A stretch of 64,000 nt of DNA from Synaphobranchus kaupii (Eukaryota > Chordata > Actinopteri > Anguilliformes > Synaphobranchidae): positions 83,534,541-83,598,540 of the forward strand of contig CM056376.1 in assembly GCA_029718625.1 (NCBI GenBank), read 5' to 3'. Under the pieces are notes generated by a model that was given only the letters and a program-made list of their open reading frames with translations, did not search any database and was not told where the DNA came from. This document shows positions 30,808 through 42,179 of the stretch, piece after piece (the stretch's first letter is position 1; every line of letters begins with the position of its first letter). Position numbers and translations under genes: made by a program.

Positions 30808-31900
30808 TCACAAACAAGGCCGAGGATCGTTGGAAACCAGGGTTTCATCGACCATCAGGGGGCTACCAGCAAGAGCTTGTGGTGGCCCATGCTGACCAGG
30901 ATCGTCCTGAGCAATGGTAATGGTGAAAAAGCGTACAGCAGGCCGTCCGGCCATTCGTGCGCTAACGTGTCTATCGCCAGAGGACTCGAAAGCTTGTTCA
31001 TCAAGAACCACTAGGGGCAATAAGCAGACTCCGGAGAGGCAAACAGGTCTGTCTGAGCCCGACTAAACCATTGCCATATCTCCTCCAGCACCTTGGGGTG
31101 GAGATGCCATTTGCCAGGGTGAATCTCCTGGCGAGATAGGTGTCCGGAACGGGACAGCAGATATTCTATTAGGTGTACGGCATGAACACTTTCAAGGACT
31201 GGTGGGACCTTACTCCGCCTTGATGATTTATGTGGTACACTGCTGAGGTGTTGTCTGACCTCACAACCACATGCTTGCCCCGTAGCACGGGCAAGAAATG
31301 CCTTAGTGCTAGAAACACTGCTCGGAGTTCGAGCACATTGATGTTGACCGACTGATGTGGTCATATCCCGGAGCTGGGCGGTGCTGGCAGACAGCCCCCC
31401 CAACCGGTCAGTGAAGTGTCTGTCATTATCAGCACGCGTTGTGATAGTATAACGCCCAGCCGGACCCCTTTTCCTAGGAAGCTGAGTAGCTCACAAAATC
31501 GACGCGTCACCCTGATTTGAGTGTGACGGTCCCATTTGGGGTGCAGCAACATGGCACTCAACCATATTTGAAGTGGCCTGGCTGTCAGGAGTCCGAGAGG
31601 CACGACTGCTGAGGCACCCGTGATTAGGCCCATAAGCCTCTGAAAAATCCTCATTTCGAGGACCCGGTTCACTCGGAATTGACACACCATGTCGAACATA
31701 GTAGTTATGCAACGGGGCGTCAATGATGCCTTCATGCTCTTTGAATCGAGGAACAGTCCAATGTACTCGATGGACTGTATCGGTACCAGCTGGCTCTTGC
31801 CATAGTTGACGCTGATGCCCAGTGGCAATATGTTCCAACATCTGGGCAGTGTATGTGAGCACCATACCGTACGATACGGCACATATCAGCCAATCGTCTA
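30808..31900 (-). pseudogene. DIRS RNase H and methylase-position region
   Basis: Several minus-strand frames: LIMTDTSLTGWGGCLPAPP (about 31430-31375) is an RNase H start with its catalytic Asp; HLSRQEIHPGKWHLHPKV and QTDLFASPESAYCP (31180-31011) are typical of the segment between RNase H and recombinase in DIRS. Frame breaks lie near 31361-31403 and 31011-31020. Confidence 0.75.
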
Positions 31901-32467
31901 GGTACGGCATAATTCTCAGCCTCCTCAGCTGGAACAGCGATAGGACTGCACTCATACAGCGAGTAAATACACGGGCGGCCAGAGACAGACCGAATGGGAG
32001 GACATTGAATTGGTATGCCCGACAACGGAATGCAAAGCGTAGGAAACGACGCTGCTCCACACAGATATGGATGTGGAAGTATGCATCCTACAAATCCACA
32101 GCCGTGAACCAATCCTCTGGTCTCACGGTGTGTACAACGTCCGATATCCGAACATCCAGAAAGTGTATCGTTTTAGATACGTATTCAGGTCTCTCAGATC
32201 CAGAACTGGTCTGAGGAGACCATCCTTTTTTGGTATTAGAAAATAAGTTGAGTAAAACCACTGAGCCATTCTGAGGGAGGCACCCGTGACACAGCGCCTT
32301 TTTTTAGGAGATCTGTAATCTCCTGTCCCAGCTTTCTCGACTGGGTGGGGTCCAGACCGTGTGTGCCTCTGACCCCGGAAAATATTAGGGGCCGACGGTT
32401 GAACTGGAGGTGGTACCCTTTTGATATTGTGGCAAAAACCCACAGGTCTCTCGTGTGGGTCTCCCAA
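31491..32467 (-). pseudogene. DIRS reverse transcriptase
   Basis: Two minus-strand frames. The first (32467-32123) reads YSTYFLIPKKDGLLRPVLDL and LRDLN. The second (32060-31491) reads AYQFNVLPFGLSLAARVFTR and the catalytic MPYLDDWLI. These are motifs 1-5 of a DIRS reverse transcriptase. The region between the frames and several internal positions are shifted. It would copy element RNA to DNA in the particle. Confidence 0.83.
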
Positions 32468-33803
32468 TTCGCCAGCTGGTCTCAGCGATACAGTGCCACC
32501 GTCGGCCTCGTGGCTTCATGCCCGTTTGGGGGGGACGACGGTCAGCCCGCCAGACCGCCAGATGGACCCACAGGGTCGCTTCGTGAGTCCGATGCCGGTA
32601 AACGGGCAGGCGGATGAGGAAGAGTTTGCCTGCCATACGAGGGTTGTGCCTCCCCTCTAGCCATCGGTTGGGACTAACAAAGTGTTGTGAAGGGGGCATC
32701 TGCCGCTCCCTGTATCTTAATGCCTCTACAGAATGTTTGAGTGTCTGTCTGGCTACTTCTGTGAAAACCTGGCCGGGAATAACTGGCAGGTCCCTGTTGG
32801 TTCTTTTTGTGGTGTCCGGGAGAGGTGACTGAGCCAACTATACCTGATGCCGAGTCATCCTGAGCAAGGACATTACTCGACCTAGTTCACGTGTCATAAA
32901 TGCGAATGCCTGCAGAGATGTGTCACTGATTGAGGTGTCGACCCCCATATCAATCATCATCTGCGAATACGCAAGCATCAGCCATGACTGCAAATTACCA
33001 ACCCGCACTGTCCTGGCAGCTGCATCATAAGCCTTACAGAGCAGATCATCCGTTGCTCTGCATTGTGGCCTAGGGCAGCGGGCATCTGCCCGGGTCGCCT
33101 CCTGTGGGGAAACTACCAGCGCCGCAATAGCGGGTTCCACTGAGGGCATTCGGTCTAACCCATGGACCCCAGCATCCGACATGGATACAAATGTCCTACA
33201 GTCTTTGGGCACCCGTTGTATGCCAGGGTGTGACTACCATTTAGTTAACTCTGCCAGGAAATCGTTTGATGCTGGCATGGCAAACCGCGCCCCCTGGGGG
33301 GCCCGTCGGTAAAATCTAGATGTCTCCATCGTGCTGGCCTGAGGCATGTCGCAGCCCATGCGTGCCAGGGCTACATGGAGAATGGTTTCTAGAGAGGTTG
33401 AGTCACCCACTGAACTGTCAGATTAGTCTCCTGTGTCAGACCTACCATGAGCAAACTGGGTGTTAGATGCCACTGTATAGCATGCATAAAACCTGTCCAA
33501 ATTCGGATCCCTGTATGAATCCTCCTCTACTGGGAGCCCCTGTTAGACACACAGCTGGAGAGCCGTTTCTGCTTTCACACGGTCTTCCAGCATCTCCATC
33601 AGTTGTTGCACTGCAGCATGTAGCTGTGTGACTTCTGCGGATAGGTTGCTACCCCTGCCAGCTATCAAAAGACTCGATATTTTATTTTCAGGTACTGTTA
33701 CAAGCGATACTATAACCTCTCTGCATTTGAATGGATCTCTATGGGAATTGGGGGGTGAGACTAGATTCAGCTGTAAATTACGCTGGTGCAGTATGGAACA
33801 CAT
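32385..33803 (-). pseudogene. DIRS gag-like region
   Basis: Minus-strand pieces 33803-33543, 33212-32838 and 32837-32385 follow one another with in-frame stops and short gaps. They include an acidic coiled-coil stretch (AAVQQLMEMLEDRVKAETA) and an AAARTVRVGNLQSWLMLAYS segment typical of the DIRS first ORF. The 5' end past about 33650 belongs to another repeat, so the start codon is lost. Confidence 0.62.
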
Positions 33804-33965
33804 GACTGGCGAAATGGCTGTAAGTCATCAAGGGTCTAAGGTATCAAACGAGCCCGGAACCATCACTCTACGGCCAGATATGGAGTTGATGTGGATGGAT
33901 CACTTTAAGGGTTTCTTCTCCTGACTTTTTCCCCCATAGAGTTCTATAGGAAAATGAGTCAGGAG
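33660..33965 (+). repeat. Foldback-family repeat, second copy
   Basis: 33665-33825 is the 160-bp segment also seen at 8697-8860 (inverted). 33826-33965 resembles one hairpin arm (CATCAAGGGTCT, GGGTTTCTTCTCCTGACTT), the loop and a short part of the second arm. The symmetry has been lost. Confidence 0.7.
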
Positions 33966-34020
33966 AAATAACTCATCTTTAACAGGGGTGCCAATAATTG
34001 TGGAGGGCACTGGATATATA
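33966..34020. repeat. Transposon 3'-end-like fragment
   Basis: AGGGGTGCCAATAATTGTGG and GAGGGCACTGGATATATA resemble the end of a fish Tc1-type element. Too short to assign further. Confidence 0.35.
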
Positions 34021-34022
34021 TA

Positions 34023-34617
34023 CAGCTCTGGAAAAAATTAAGAGACCACTGCAAAGTTATCACTTGTCTAGTTGTTATTTTGGTTCTGTACTCTAGCACT
34101 TTGAGTTTTAAAGGATACAATGACAATCACAAAGTGCCGATTGTCAGCTTTAATTTGATCGTATTTTCATCCATATCAGATGAACCGTTTAGAAATTATA
34201 GAACCTATAGTACATAGTCTCCCCATTTTTGGGCATCAAAAAATATTGGACAGTTTAACGTAATGTAAAATAAAGTAATCATATTTAAAATTTGGTGGCA
34301 TATCATTTGCATGCCATGACTTCCTGATGTCTGTGACCCAACAATATCAAAAGACTCTTGATATCTTATTTTCTGGTACTCCTACAAGCGATACTATAAC
34401 CTCTCTGCATTTCAATAGATCTCTATGGGAATTGGGGTGTGGGACTAGATTTAGCTGTAAATTATGCTGGAACAGTATGAAATACTTGGTTGGTAAAATG
34501 GCTTCAACCTCATTGTCATTGTATCCTTTCAAACTCAAAGTGCTAGAGTACAGAACCAAAATAACAACGAGACAACTGATAATTTTGCAGTTGTCTCGTT
34601 ATTTTTGTTTTCCAAAG
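34023..34617. mobile_element. Tc1/mariner-type MITE with internal insertion
   Basis: Left end CAGCTCTGGAAAAAATTAAG after TA (34021-34022). About 110 bp of the left arm (34023-34140) is mirrored at 34505-34617, for example TTTTGGTTCTGTACTCTAGC and its complement. Between the arms lie unrelated text and a third copy of the 160-bp foldback-family segment (34345-34505). No coding capacity. Confidence 0.65.
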
Positions 34618-34727
34618 TACCAATGCCACAATCTTGTTGCCTCTGCCTCACACTCCCTGACTTGCCCTCCTCCACCTAATCTTGAAGACTCTCTCTGCCT
34701 TGTTCTGCCTAAAATTATGAAAGTAAC

Positions 34728-35782
34728 TGTCACGATTCTAGCCTGTCATGTCATGTTTTCTGTTTCATTTCTGTCTTAGATTTCTTGTAATGTCACGTAT
34801 TGTGTTTAGTCTAGTCACGCCACGTTTTATGTTTTATTCTTGTTATGTTTCATTTTCATGTCATGTCACGTTTCTTGTTTGATTATTGTTACGATTTATT
34901 TTCTTGTCATGTCACGTTTTATATTTGATTCATGTTACGTTTCCCGTCCACTATTTAGCATACACATTTCCGTGTTTTTCCGCAGCCTTGCATTCATGCT
35001 GTTTCTCTCTCTCTCTCTCTTGCTGTCGCTCACGCTTCCCTAATTGTTTAATTCTCCTGTGTCTATTTACTAATCTACTAACATTAGATCAGGATTGGGT
35101 AATACTAACTCTCTAACCATGTGTTCATGTTTACCTTATGTTTCTCGTGCATGTCATTGACTAATTTACTAACACTAGGTCAGGATAGGTTTATTACTAA
35201 CGATTACTAATTATCTTGTTACCTCGTCAGCCTTCCACACCTGATTTCCATTCGCATGCTGCTCTCAAGCTAAGTGTCTGCACCTGTCTACACCTGCATT
35301 TAAGCTCAGTGTTCATGTCTTGTCTTCGCAAAATTGTTGCCTCCTGTTTGTCAGTGCACTTTAGAGCGGTTTTTCAAGCCTGCATTTTTGTTACGATCCA
35401 AGCCTGTTTATTGACCTCTGTTTTGTTAACCACTGCCTGCCTGTACCACAAGTTTTTGCCTGCTGTCTTTTGTACTTTTGCCCTGCGGAGCAGACTCCGG
35501 TCTTGACTCTTGCATCGTCTTCGACCCCGAGCCTGCTTACCGTCTGCCTGTACTTCTGCCCCGCTGACAGCTACTCTGGTTACTGGACTATTGCATGGTG
35601 TACCGATTCTGAGACTGCCTTCTCCCTCAGTACTGTACATTGGTTTTGGCTGGATTTTTCGTGTATGAACTTTGCTTGTTTTTTGACCACGCTCTTTGGA
35701 CATTCCCCCATTAAAGCCCTCATGGGACTTTTTTTGCAACTACTGTTTCTGAGTTGTGCATTTCGGGTCCTACCCTCACACA
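34728..35782 (+). repeat. 5' LTR of second sushi-like element
   Basis: Starts TGTCACGATTCTAGCC; its end is placed at about 35782 after GGGTCCTACCCTCACACA. A CATTAAAGCC stretch near 35709 may serve as a weak poly(A) signal. Its 5' part is built from a degenerate repeat of TGTCACGTTTNNTGTTT type (34745-34945). A polypyrimidine CTCTCTCT run lies at 35003-35020. Confidence 0.6.
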
Positions 35783-35799
35783 CCCGTCTAAGAACAATT

Positions 35800-36580
35800 T
35801 ACGTGATGGGGCTACTCAAGGGGAGAGCATTGGACTGGGCTACAGCTGTGTGGTCCGGGGGTTCATTCCCTCCCCGGTACCCGGCCTTCGCCGAAGACAT
35901 CCGTAACGTCTTCCAGCATGCATCCAGTGATCAAGAACCTTCCCAGCGCCTGATTGCCCTTCATCAAGGCCGGAAGACCGGGGCGGATTATTCGATCGAC
36001 TTCCGCACCCTCGCGGCTGCGACCAACTGGAATGATGTGGCTCTAGCGAACCTGTTCCTGGCCAGTCTGAGTGAGGCACTCCAGGACGAGTTGGCGCGTC
36101 TCGAACCCATCCCAGGGTGGATCTCGACCCACTCGTCCATGCCGCCATTCGTTTGGACAACCGGGTTCACGTCCCGAGGAGATGCAAGCTGAGGGAGTCG
36201 AACCCATGGATCTTTCCCGTGCGGGTATGAAGATCTCGCCCGAGGAACGGAGATGTCGGAGAGCTACCGGTTCCTGCTTCTATTGTGGGAGGCTGGGACA
36301 TACCCAAGAGCAGTGTACTCTCCGTTCCAAGAAGTCAGGCCCATCCGTTGAGGTGAGAGCGCTCAACAACCAGGAGGGGTCTGCTAGGAATGACCATCGT
36401 CCCACCCTTACCGCCATGTTGATGCTTCCCGATAAAATGGTCCAGGTGAGCACGTTGGTAGACTCCGGTGCGGACGCAAACCTCATTGATGATGTGATGG
36501 TCAAGGAACTGGACATTCCCACCCACTGCCCCACCCCAAGAATGCTTGGTCATTGGATGGCAAGACGTTTTGCCGCATGA
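35800..36580 (+). pseudogene. Sushi-like gag (C-terminal) and protease
   Basis: Encodes GLLKGRALDWATAVW and DYSIDFRTLAAATNWND (gag capsid region). A frameshift near 36115 moves the distal part to another frame (an LDPLVHAAIRLDNR-type text), and a further shift near 36170 gives EEMQAEGVEPMDLSRAGM, the zinc knuckle CFYCGRLGHTQEQC and the protease active site TLVDSGADANLID. Related gag sequences were domesticated in mammals (PEG10/RTL type), but here the breaks and LTR context show a dead element. Confidence 0.8.
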
Positions 36581-37135
36581 CCCACATCACCAAACCCATT
36601 CAGCTAATCATTTCCGGAAACCACCATGAGATGATCCATCATCCGCATCCCCTAACGATCCGCTCATTCTGGGATTACCCTGGCTCCAGAGACACAACCC
36701 TACTGGAGTTCAAGCCAGATTCAAGCCTGAAGTCGTGAGTGTCACCAGTCCTGCCTGCGATCCGCCCCTGCACCAGCAGAGGGCGCACCCACTCTACCGC
36801 AAGTTCCCAATCCCTCTCTTGAGAAGGTGCCCACCCCTTACCACAACCTGGGCACGGTCTTCTCCAAGACGCTGGCACAGACGCTCCCTCCTCATCGACC
36901 TTACGACTGCGCCATCGAGCTGCTACCCGGTTCCACACTCCCCTCAAGCCGTCTCTACAATGTCTCCAGACCTGAAAGGGAGGCCATGGAGAAATATATC
37001 CGGGACTGCCTAGCCAGTGGACTGATTCGGCCATCCTCTTCACCCATGGGCGCCGGATTCTTCTTTGTTCAGAAGAAGGATGGCTCATTGCGTCCCTGCA
37101 TCGACTTCAGAGAACTCAACAAGATCACTGTCACT
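36581..37135 (+). pseudogene. Protease end and reverse transcriptase start
   Basis: After a frame change the sequence encodes [20 protein letters not shown] and CAIELLPGS, then [20 protein letters not shown], the first conserved motifs of a sushi-type reverse transcriptase. It stops abruptly at LNKITV (37135). The polymerase active site is not present. Confidence 0.8.
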
Positions 37136-37835
37136 GGCAGTGGTGAAGTTTGAAGCATCCACTGGCCAATATTTTGTCCACATGCTGGCAGATACGATGG
37201 AAAAATTTAATTTGGACATCAGTAACTGCATCAGTAATGCCACACATGGTGCATCAAACATGCAAGGCTAATATAGAGGCTTATCCACACTCCTGTCATC
37301 CAAAGCCCCAAACCAAGTACATCTTTAGTCCAAGAATTGAGCAAACGCTTGCTCAGGTTTGACAACAGGGCAACTGCTGCCAATTTGCAGTCTGAGTTGA
37401 AGTGTCTGGCAGCCCAGTGGCCGCGGCTTAAAATGTCTGCACTTGAAGAGTACAAAGTCAGGATAGTAGGGGTCGGGGATGACTCTGATAGTGAGGAAGA
37501 GGAGGCAGAGGTTCTAAACAAAACTTGCAATCCTGTAAGGAATGCCTAATATGTTGCTTTCAAATTCTTACAAGGTACAACCTCTTGACAGATGCATATC
37601 ACATACTTGGCTTAGGATACAAGTTCCTTCTCACTCTGCCTGTGAGAGAAGTTTCTCTGTCCTCAAATACATCAAGAGTCGAATAAGGAGCACACAGATA
37701 CAGGAACACCTGGAAGCATTTATGCTTATGGCCACAAAGAGAGACATCCTTATGTCCCTTGACAATGACTTAGTCATAGACAGAGTTGCAGAACAAAGTG
37801 ACCTGTTGAAGAAGCTACTGCTCCCCCAACATTAA
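37136..37835 (+). pseudogene. hAT (ZMYM1-like/DUF4371-type) transposase fragment
   Basis: Three frames in order: [20 protein letters not shown] with HGASNMQG (37140-37270), the catalytic-core type seen in hAT proteins; an acidic DDSDSEEEEAEVLN segment (37337-37549); and a C-terminal PSHSACERSFSVLKYIKSR with SLDNDLVIDRVAEQ (37542-37835), the hATC dimerisation region. Most of the middle is deleted. Similar sequence also occurs in domesticated fish proteins, but here stops and shifts exclude function. Confidence 0.7.
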
Positions 37836-37865
37836 GTTGGCCAAATGTCACAGACCATCGCTGGT

Positions 37866-38090
37866 ATATTTATAGGTGAGTATTCCAGTTAAACTATTTA
37901 ATGGCTCTATATACTCTTAATATAGTTATAACTGTATAATATTGTTATTTATTGTATAATATTAGATAATAATATAGTTCTGTTTTATCATGACTTATAT
38001 AATGTTTTGTGTGTCTTCAGGCACCTGTATTCTACCCTCCAGCCTGCAATACATCTGGGTTGTGTCCTCTATCTCTCAGTGAGTATTACA
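37866..38090 (+). repeat. hAT-tail tandem unit, left of L2
   Basis: Contains GTTTTATCATGACTTATATA and CTGTATTCTACCCTCCAGCC, ending CTCTCAGTGAGTATT. A second copy lies at 41050-41210 on the other side of the L2 LINE. Each copy begins with GTGAGTATTCYAGTTAAAC-type text, so this was probably a short tandem array. Confidence 0.8.
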
Positions 38091-38732
38091 TTAATTTACA
38101 TTACATTACATTAATTTAGCAGACGCTTTTATCCAAAGCGACATACAATAAGTGCATACAGAGACATCATCAAGATCACTACAGAACAGACAAGACAAAG
38201 CACATCCCTCCCATAGTGTAGCAGCTATCCCTAGTAATTTTTATTTATTTATTATTTATTTATTATTTTTTTATTTATTTCGGCATGTATATAATCACAT
38301 TTCATCACATTTCTGAAATATGCCTTGAACAAATACAGTACCTGCCGAAAAGGGATACGGGAAAAAAGCAGACTGCTTATCAAAGTCCCGCCCCAATTCC
38401 CTCACAATTTTAAATGTTCATATTATACATTTGATTAAAACAGATTCTTTAGTATCACAACAGCATAGCTGAATTTTCTTTATAGCGAAACTGATCGAGA
38501 AAGAAAAAAATACGCTAAAGTAAAACAAACCAATTATTAAAATCCAAATAAGTCGGTTTTAACTGTACATGTCATACATTAGTAATGAACGTTGACTGTA
38601 GTTCACAGTAAGCTGTGGGTAAATCAGCAATACTACACTTCTATTCTAAATACTATTATAAACTATAATAAACAGACAGGAAAACACAGGGAACTAGTAA
38701 ACACAGGGAACTGATATTCCTAGGTTAGAATA

Positions 38733-40040
38733 TCAGTCAAGGTGGAGTCTGAAGAGGTGTGTCTTCAGGCCTCGACGGAATGCAGGCAGGGTTGGAGTAG
38801 AACGTAGGGGAATGGGAAGTTCATTCCACCACTGAGGAGCTAAGGTGGAAAAAGTCCTCAGTCGGGACGAGCGAGAGCCTTTGACACGGAGGGGGGGAAG
38901 TGTGAGTCGCCCTGCTGTAGAAGAGCGAAGTGGTCGAGCAGGAACATAGTTCTGGATTAAGTCCTGCAGGTAGGCGGGGCCTGTCCTATTGGCTGTAGTG
39001 TAGGTCAGGGTCAGAACTTTGAACCTGATCCTGGCTGCAACTGGCAGCCAGTGGAGTGACCTCACCAGGGGGGTTACATGGGAAAATTTCGGGAGGTTGA
39101 ACACAAGCCGGGCAGCTGCATTCTGGATCAGTTGAAGAGGCAGAATGGCGCAGGCCGCTAGGCTTGTGAGCAGGGAGTTACAGTAGTCCAGGCGTGAGGT
39201 GACCATGGTCTGGACAAGAAGCTGGGTGGAGTAGGTGGTCAGGTACGGTCGAATCCTCCTGATGTTGTACAGGAGGAACCTGCAGGACCGAGCCGTCGCC
39301 CTGATGTGCTCTTTGAAGTCCAGCCGGTCGTCCAGGACCACCCCCAGGTTCCTTGCAGAGCGGGAGGCAGCCACCACGGTCCCGTCAACGGTGATGGAGA
39401 GGTCATGTAGTGGGGAGGTCTTGTACGGCATGAAGAGGAGCTCTGTCTTGTTAAGGTTGAGCTTCAGGTGATGGGTAGCCATCCACTCAGAGATGTCAGT
39501 CAGACAAGCAGATATCCTCTCCTTAACCTGTGGGGTAGAGGGAGGGAAAGAGAGGAAGAGTTGAGTATCATCAGCATAGCTATGGTATGAGAAGCCATGT
39601 GAATGAATTACTGAACCAAGAGATTTAGTATACATAGAGAACAGCAGAGGACCCAGTACAGATCCCTGCGGGACTCCTGTAGACAGGGGATGGGGAGCAG
39701 AGACGGAACCCTTCCAGGAGACTTGGTAGGATCTATCAGTGAGATACGATACAAATCAAGAGAGGGCAGTTCCAGAAATGCCCATCTCAGCGAGTGTGGA
39801 GATCAGGAGTTTGTGGTTGACCGTGTCGAATGCCGCAGACAGGTCAAGGAGAATCAGAACAGAGGAGAGGGAGGAGGCTCTAGCAGTGGCGAGTGCCTCC
39901 GTCACGGCCAGGAGAGCAGTTTCAGTGGAATGGCCGGTTCTGAAGCCGGACTGATGCGGGTCAAGCAGGTTGTTCTGGTGGAGAAAAACAGACAGTTGGT
40001 TAAGGACAGCACGTTCAATTGTTTTGGACAGGAAGGGCAA
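38733..40040 (-). pseudogene. L2 reverse transcriptase, one internal stop
   Basis: The minus-strand frame runs from about 40040 to 38733. Motifs: FLSKTIERAVLNQLSVF, SGFRTGHSTETALLAV, LILLDLSAAFDTVNH (first catalytic Asp), the active site [11 protein letters not shown], and a C-terminal [16 protein letters not shown] and [11 protein letters not shown] typical of L2/CR1 group LINEs. One TGA at 39756-39758 splits the frame; the two parts are in phase (ORFs 40040-39756 and 39635-38733), so it is a single nonsense change. The enzyme copies LINE RNA at a nicked target. Confidence 0.88.
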
Positions 40041-40502
40041 GAGAGATACAGGGAGGAGAAGGTGGAAAAGAGTTTACGTGGGTTAGATACACATGCATCA
40101 ATTTTAGACTGGAAAAATGAAGTTTTAGCTGATGTGGTTGCAGCTGTGAAGGCTGCCAGCAGAGTGTGGTAGGAGGCCAGGTCATCTGGGGATCTGGATT
40201 TCCTCCACTTTCTCTCAGCGGCTCACAGCATGGTTCTGCTGGATCTGAGAGAATCCGTCAGCCACGGGGAGGGGGGTGATAGTCGAGCTGGTTTGGAGAC
40301 AAGAGGACATAGTGAGTTGAGAGACTGAGAGAGGCATGAGTTAAACACAAGAGGTGGCAACATCAATAGGCATTTTAGCAAAGGTAGCAGGAGGAGGAAG
40401 TGCAGAGAGAGCAGAAGTAGTGAGAGAGGAGTGTGAGAGGGTGCGGTGATTTCTCCTGAACATAACAGTGGGTGGGTTGTTAGCGGAGTTCAGGGAGAGT
40501 GG

Positions 40503-40928
40503 TCAGGAGAGAGAAAATGAGATAAAGAAATGGTCCGATACGTGGAGGGGGGTCACCGTGAGTTCAGATGTGGCGCAACTCCTGGTGAGTACAAGGTCCA
40601 GTTGGTTACCACCCTTGTGGGTGGCAGCCGATGGGGACTGAGTGAGGGCAAAGGACTGGAGGAGTGAGGCGACACTGGATAGCTGGGAACTGTCTGGTTG
40701 GAGGTTGGAGTCTCCCAGTAGGATTACAGGGATACCATCCTCAGGGAAGGAGCTCAGGAGAGTGTCCAGTTCATCCAGGAAAGCGCAGAGCAGACCTGGA
40801 GGGCGATAGAGAACAACAATGTTAAGTGCAGATGGGTGAGTTACAGTGACTGCATGAAACTCAAAGGAGGAGATATTCAGGCAGGGTACAGTGGGAATAG
40901 AGAATTTCCAGGATGTGGAAATGAGCAA
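40503..40928 (-). pseudogene. L2 apurinic-like endonuclease, N-truncated
   Basis: The minus-strand frame shows ALNIVVLYRPPG, VILLGDSNLQPD, HKGGNQLDLVLTR and VSDHFFISFSL, the later catalytic motifs of an APE-type endonuclease (the last Asp-His pair). The N-terminal motifs are lost by 5' truncation. The 40041-40502 stretch between this and the RT frame is the linker, readable only in pieces. Confidence 0.83.
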
Positions 40929-41049
40929 ACCAGTACCCCCGCCTCTGCCAGAGGCCCTGGGGGTGTGGGAGAAGGAGTAGCCAGCAGACAGAGCAGCTGG
41001 AGTGGCTGTGTTATCGGGAGTGATCCAGATATTCTAGATAAACTGTATA

Positions 41050-41210
41050 CCTACAGCCTATACTCTTAATATAGTTCTGTTTTATCATGACTTATATAAT
41101 GTTTTGTGTGTCCCCAGACACCTGTATTCTACCCTCCAGCCTGCAAGACCTCTGGGTTGTGTCCTCTATCTCTCAGTGAGTATTCTAGTTAAACTAAAAT
41201 AATATATGCT
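41050..41210 (+). repeat. hAT-tail tandem unit, right of L2
   Basis: Nearly the same as 37990-38090 (ACCTGTATTCTACCCTCCAG, CCTCTATCTCTCAGTGAGTA). Confidence 0.8.
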
Positions 41211-41247
41211 GTAAGAAACACAGCAATCAATCAGCAACCAATCAGCA

Positions 41248-41740
41248 TTAGTGGTATTGTGATACTCTCAGATGCCTGCTGTAGGTGATCCATGACTCTG
41301 CTCCATACAGCAGGGTGGGGAGGACAAGGGCTCTATAGACCAGGAGTTTTGTTTGGGCCTTTAGGTCTCGGTCTTCAACGACTCCTTTCCTGATTCTGAC
41401 GTATGCTCCACTGGCACAACTCAGGTGATGGTTGACCTCAGAGTCGATGTCAGCTTTTGAGGAAAGAAGGCTGCCGAGGTAGGGGAAGTGGTCAACGTTT
41501 TCAAGCATGGTGTTGTCCACTTTTATGGTGGGCTGGGTAGATAGCTGGTTGGGTGGAGGTTGATGTAGGACCTGGGTCTTCATGATGTTTAAGGCTAGGC
41601 CCAGAGCTCTGTATGCCTGGGCAAAGGCATTCAGAATGCCCTGGAGGTCCTCTGCAGAGTGTGCTGCGATGGCGTTGTCGTCCGCATATTGAAGCTCCAT
41701 AATGGTGGTGTTTCTGACTTTGCTCTTGGCTTTGAACCTA
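41248..41740 (-). pseudogene. RTE-like LINE, C-terminal reverse transcriptase part
   Basis: The minus-strand frame begins just after the TTAA at 41741 and contains the active site LQYADDNAIAAHS, then LGLALNIMKTQVLHQPPPNQ and TKLLVYRALVLPTLLYGAES. It joins, across the 41745-44141 insertion, to the upstream part at 44142. The frame ends at 41248 after a YSRHLR motif, so the 3' end of the LINE is truncated. Confidence 0.82.
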
Positions 41741-42179
41741 TTAACTCTATAAACTTCACCCCTAGTGGTTGAGACGTATCCGTCTCAATTACAGTATTCA
41801 TTTTTGTCTGAAATTATAAACTACAGCTTTAAGAAAACCCCGTAAATTTTGACGTAGTATTTTTTAAAAGGGTAGCCTCTTGCGAAGACCTCAGCTTCTC
41901 CAGTTACACTGCAGTACAATAAATTAGGAAGGTGCTATTAATAACCCAAAGCACTTACGACCCTCCTCTGGCTACAGCCACAGACTGTAAAATGCATAAA
42001 ATGCACTGTTTATACACGCTAAGAAAATCATGTTCACGTATAGAAATAATATTTTTTTAAAACATTGTACAAATGAGCATTCGCCGTTTTCCCTTGCTTA
42101 CTGTACTATATACAGTACCTGATGCACTTTCGTTTTAGAAGACACCTAATTTTTTTCGCCAAAATCTCCCATATACATA

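Larger units (their letters stand above)
29500..33650 (-). mobile_element. DIRS-type tyrosine-recombinase retrotransposon
   Basis: Minus-strand order is gag-like region, reverse transcriptase, RNase H, tyrosine recombinase and complementary terminal repeats, diagnostic of DIRS elements, which integrate with a recombinase and make no target duplication. Reading frames are broken at many places. The upstream end merges at about 33650 with the foldback-family repeat, so the 5' terminal repeat is missing. The recombinase C-terminus is also missing at the 29882 palindrome. Confidence 0.85.
34728..37135 (+). mobile_element. Second sushi-like retrotransposon, truncated
   Basis: The LTR is followed directly by the middle of gag, so the primer-binding site and gag N-terminus are deleted. 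Protease and the first reverse transcriptase motifs follow in broken frames. Homology ends inside the reverse transcriptase at 37135, where a hAT fragment begins. It is not the same family as the 5680 element: the gag linker and knuckle differ. Confidence 0.75.
38087..41035 (-). mobile_element. L2-like LINE
   Basis: The 3' end (plus-strand left) has the tail ATTTAGCAGACGCTTTTATC / CAAAGCGACATACA, widespread at the 3' end of fish L2 elements, and a short TTACAT repeat. Endonuclease and reverse transcriptase lie upstream on the minus strand. The 5' end is truncated near 41035. It inserted into the hAT-tail tandem units. Confidence 0.85.

Noticed and set aside
35800..36580. Domesticated PEG10/RTL-like gene
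   Set aside because: It follows an LTR, has several frameshifts and is followed by a truncated reverse transcriptase, so it is a dead retrotransposon.
37136..37835. Host ZMYM1-like gene
   Set aside because: Only disconnected frames of a hAT-type protein with a large internal loss and no exon-intron pattern.
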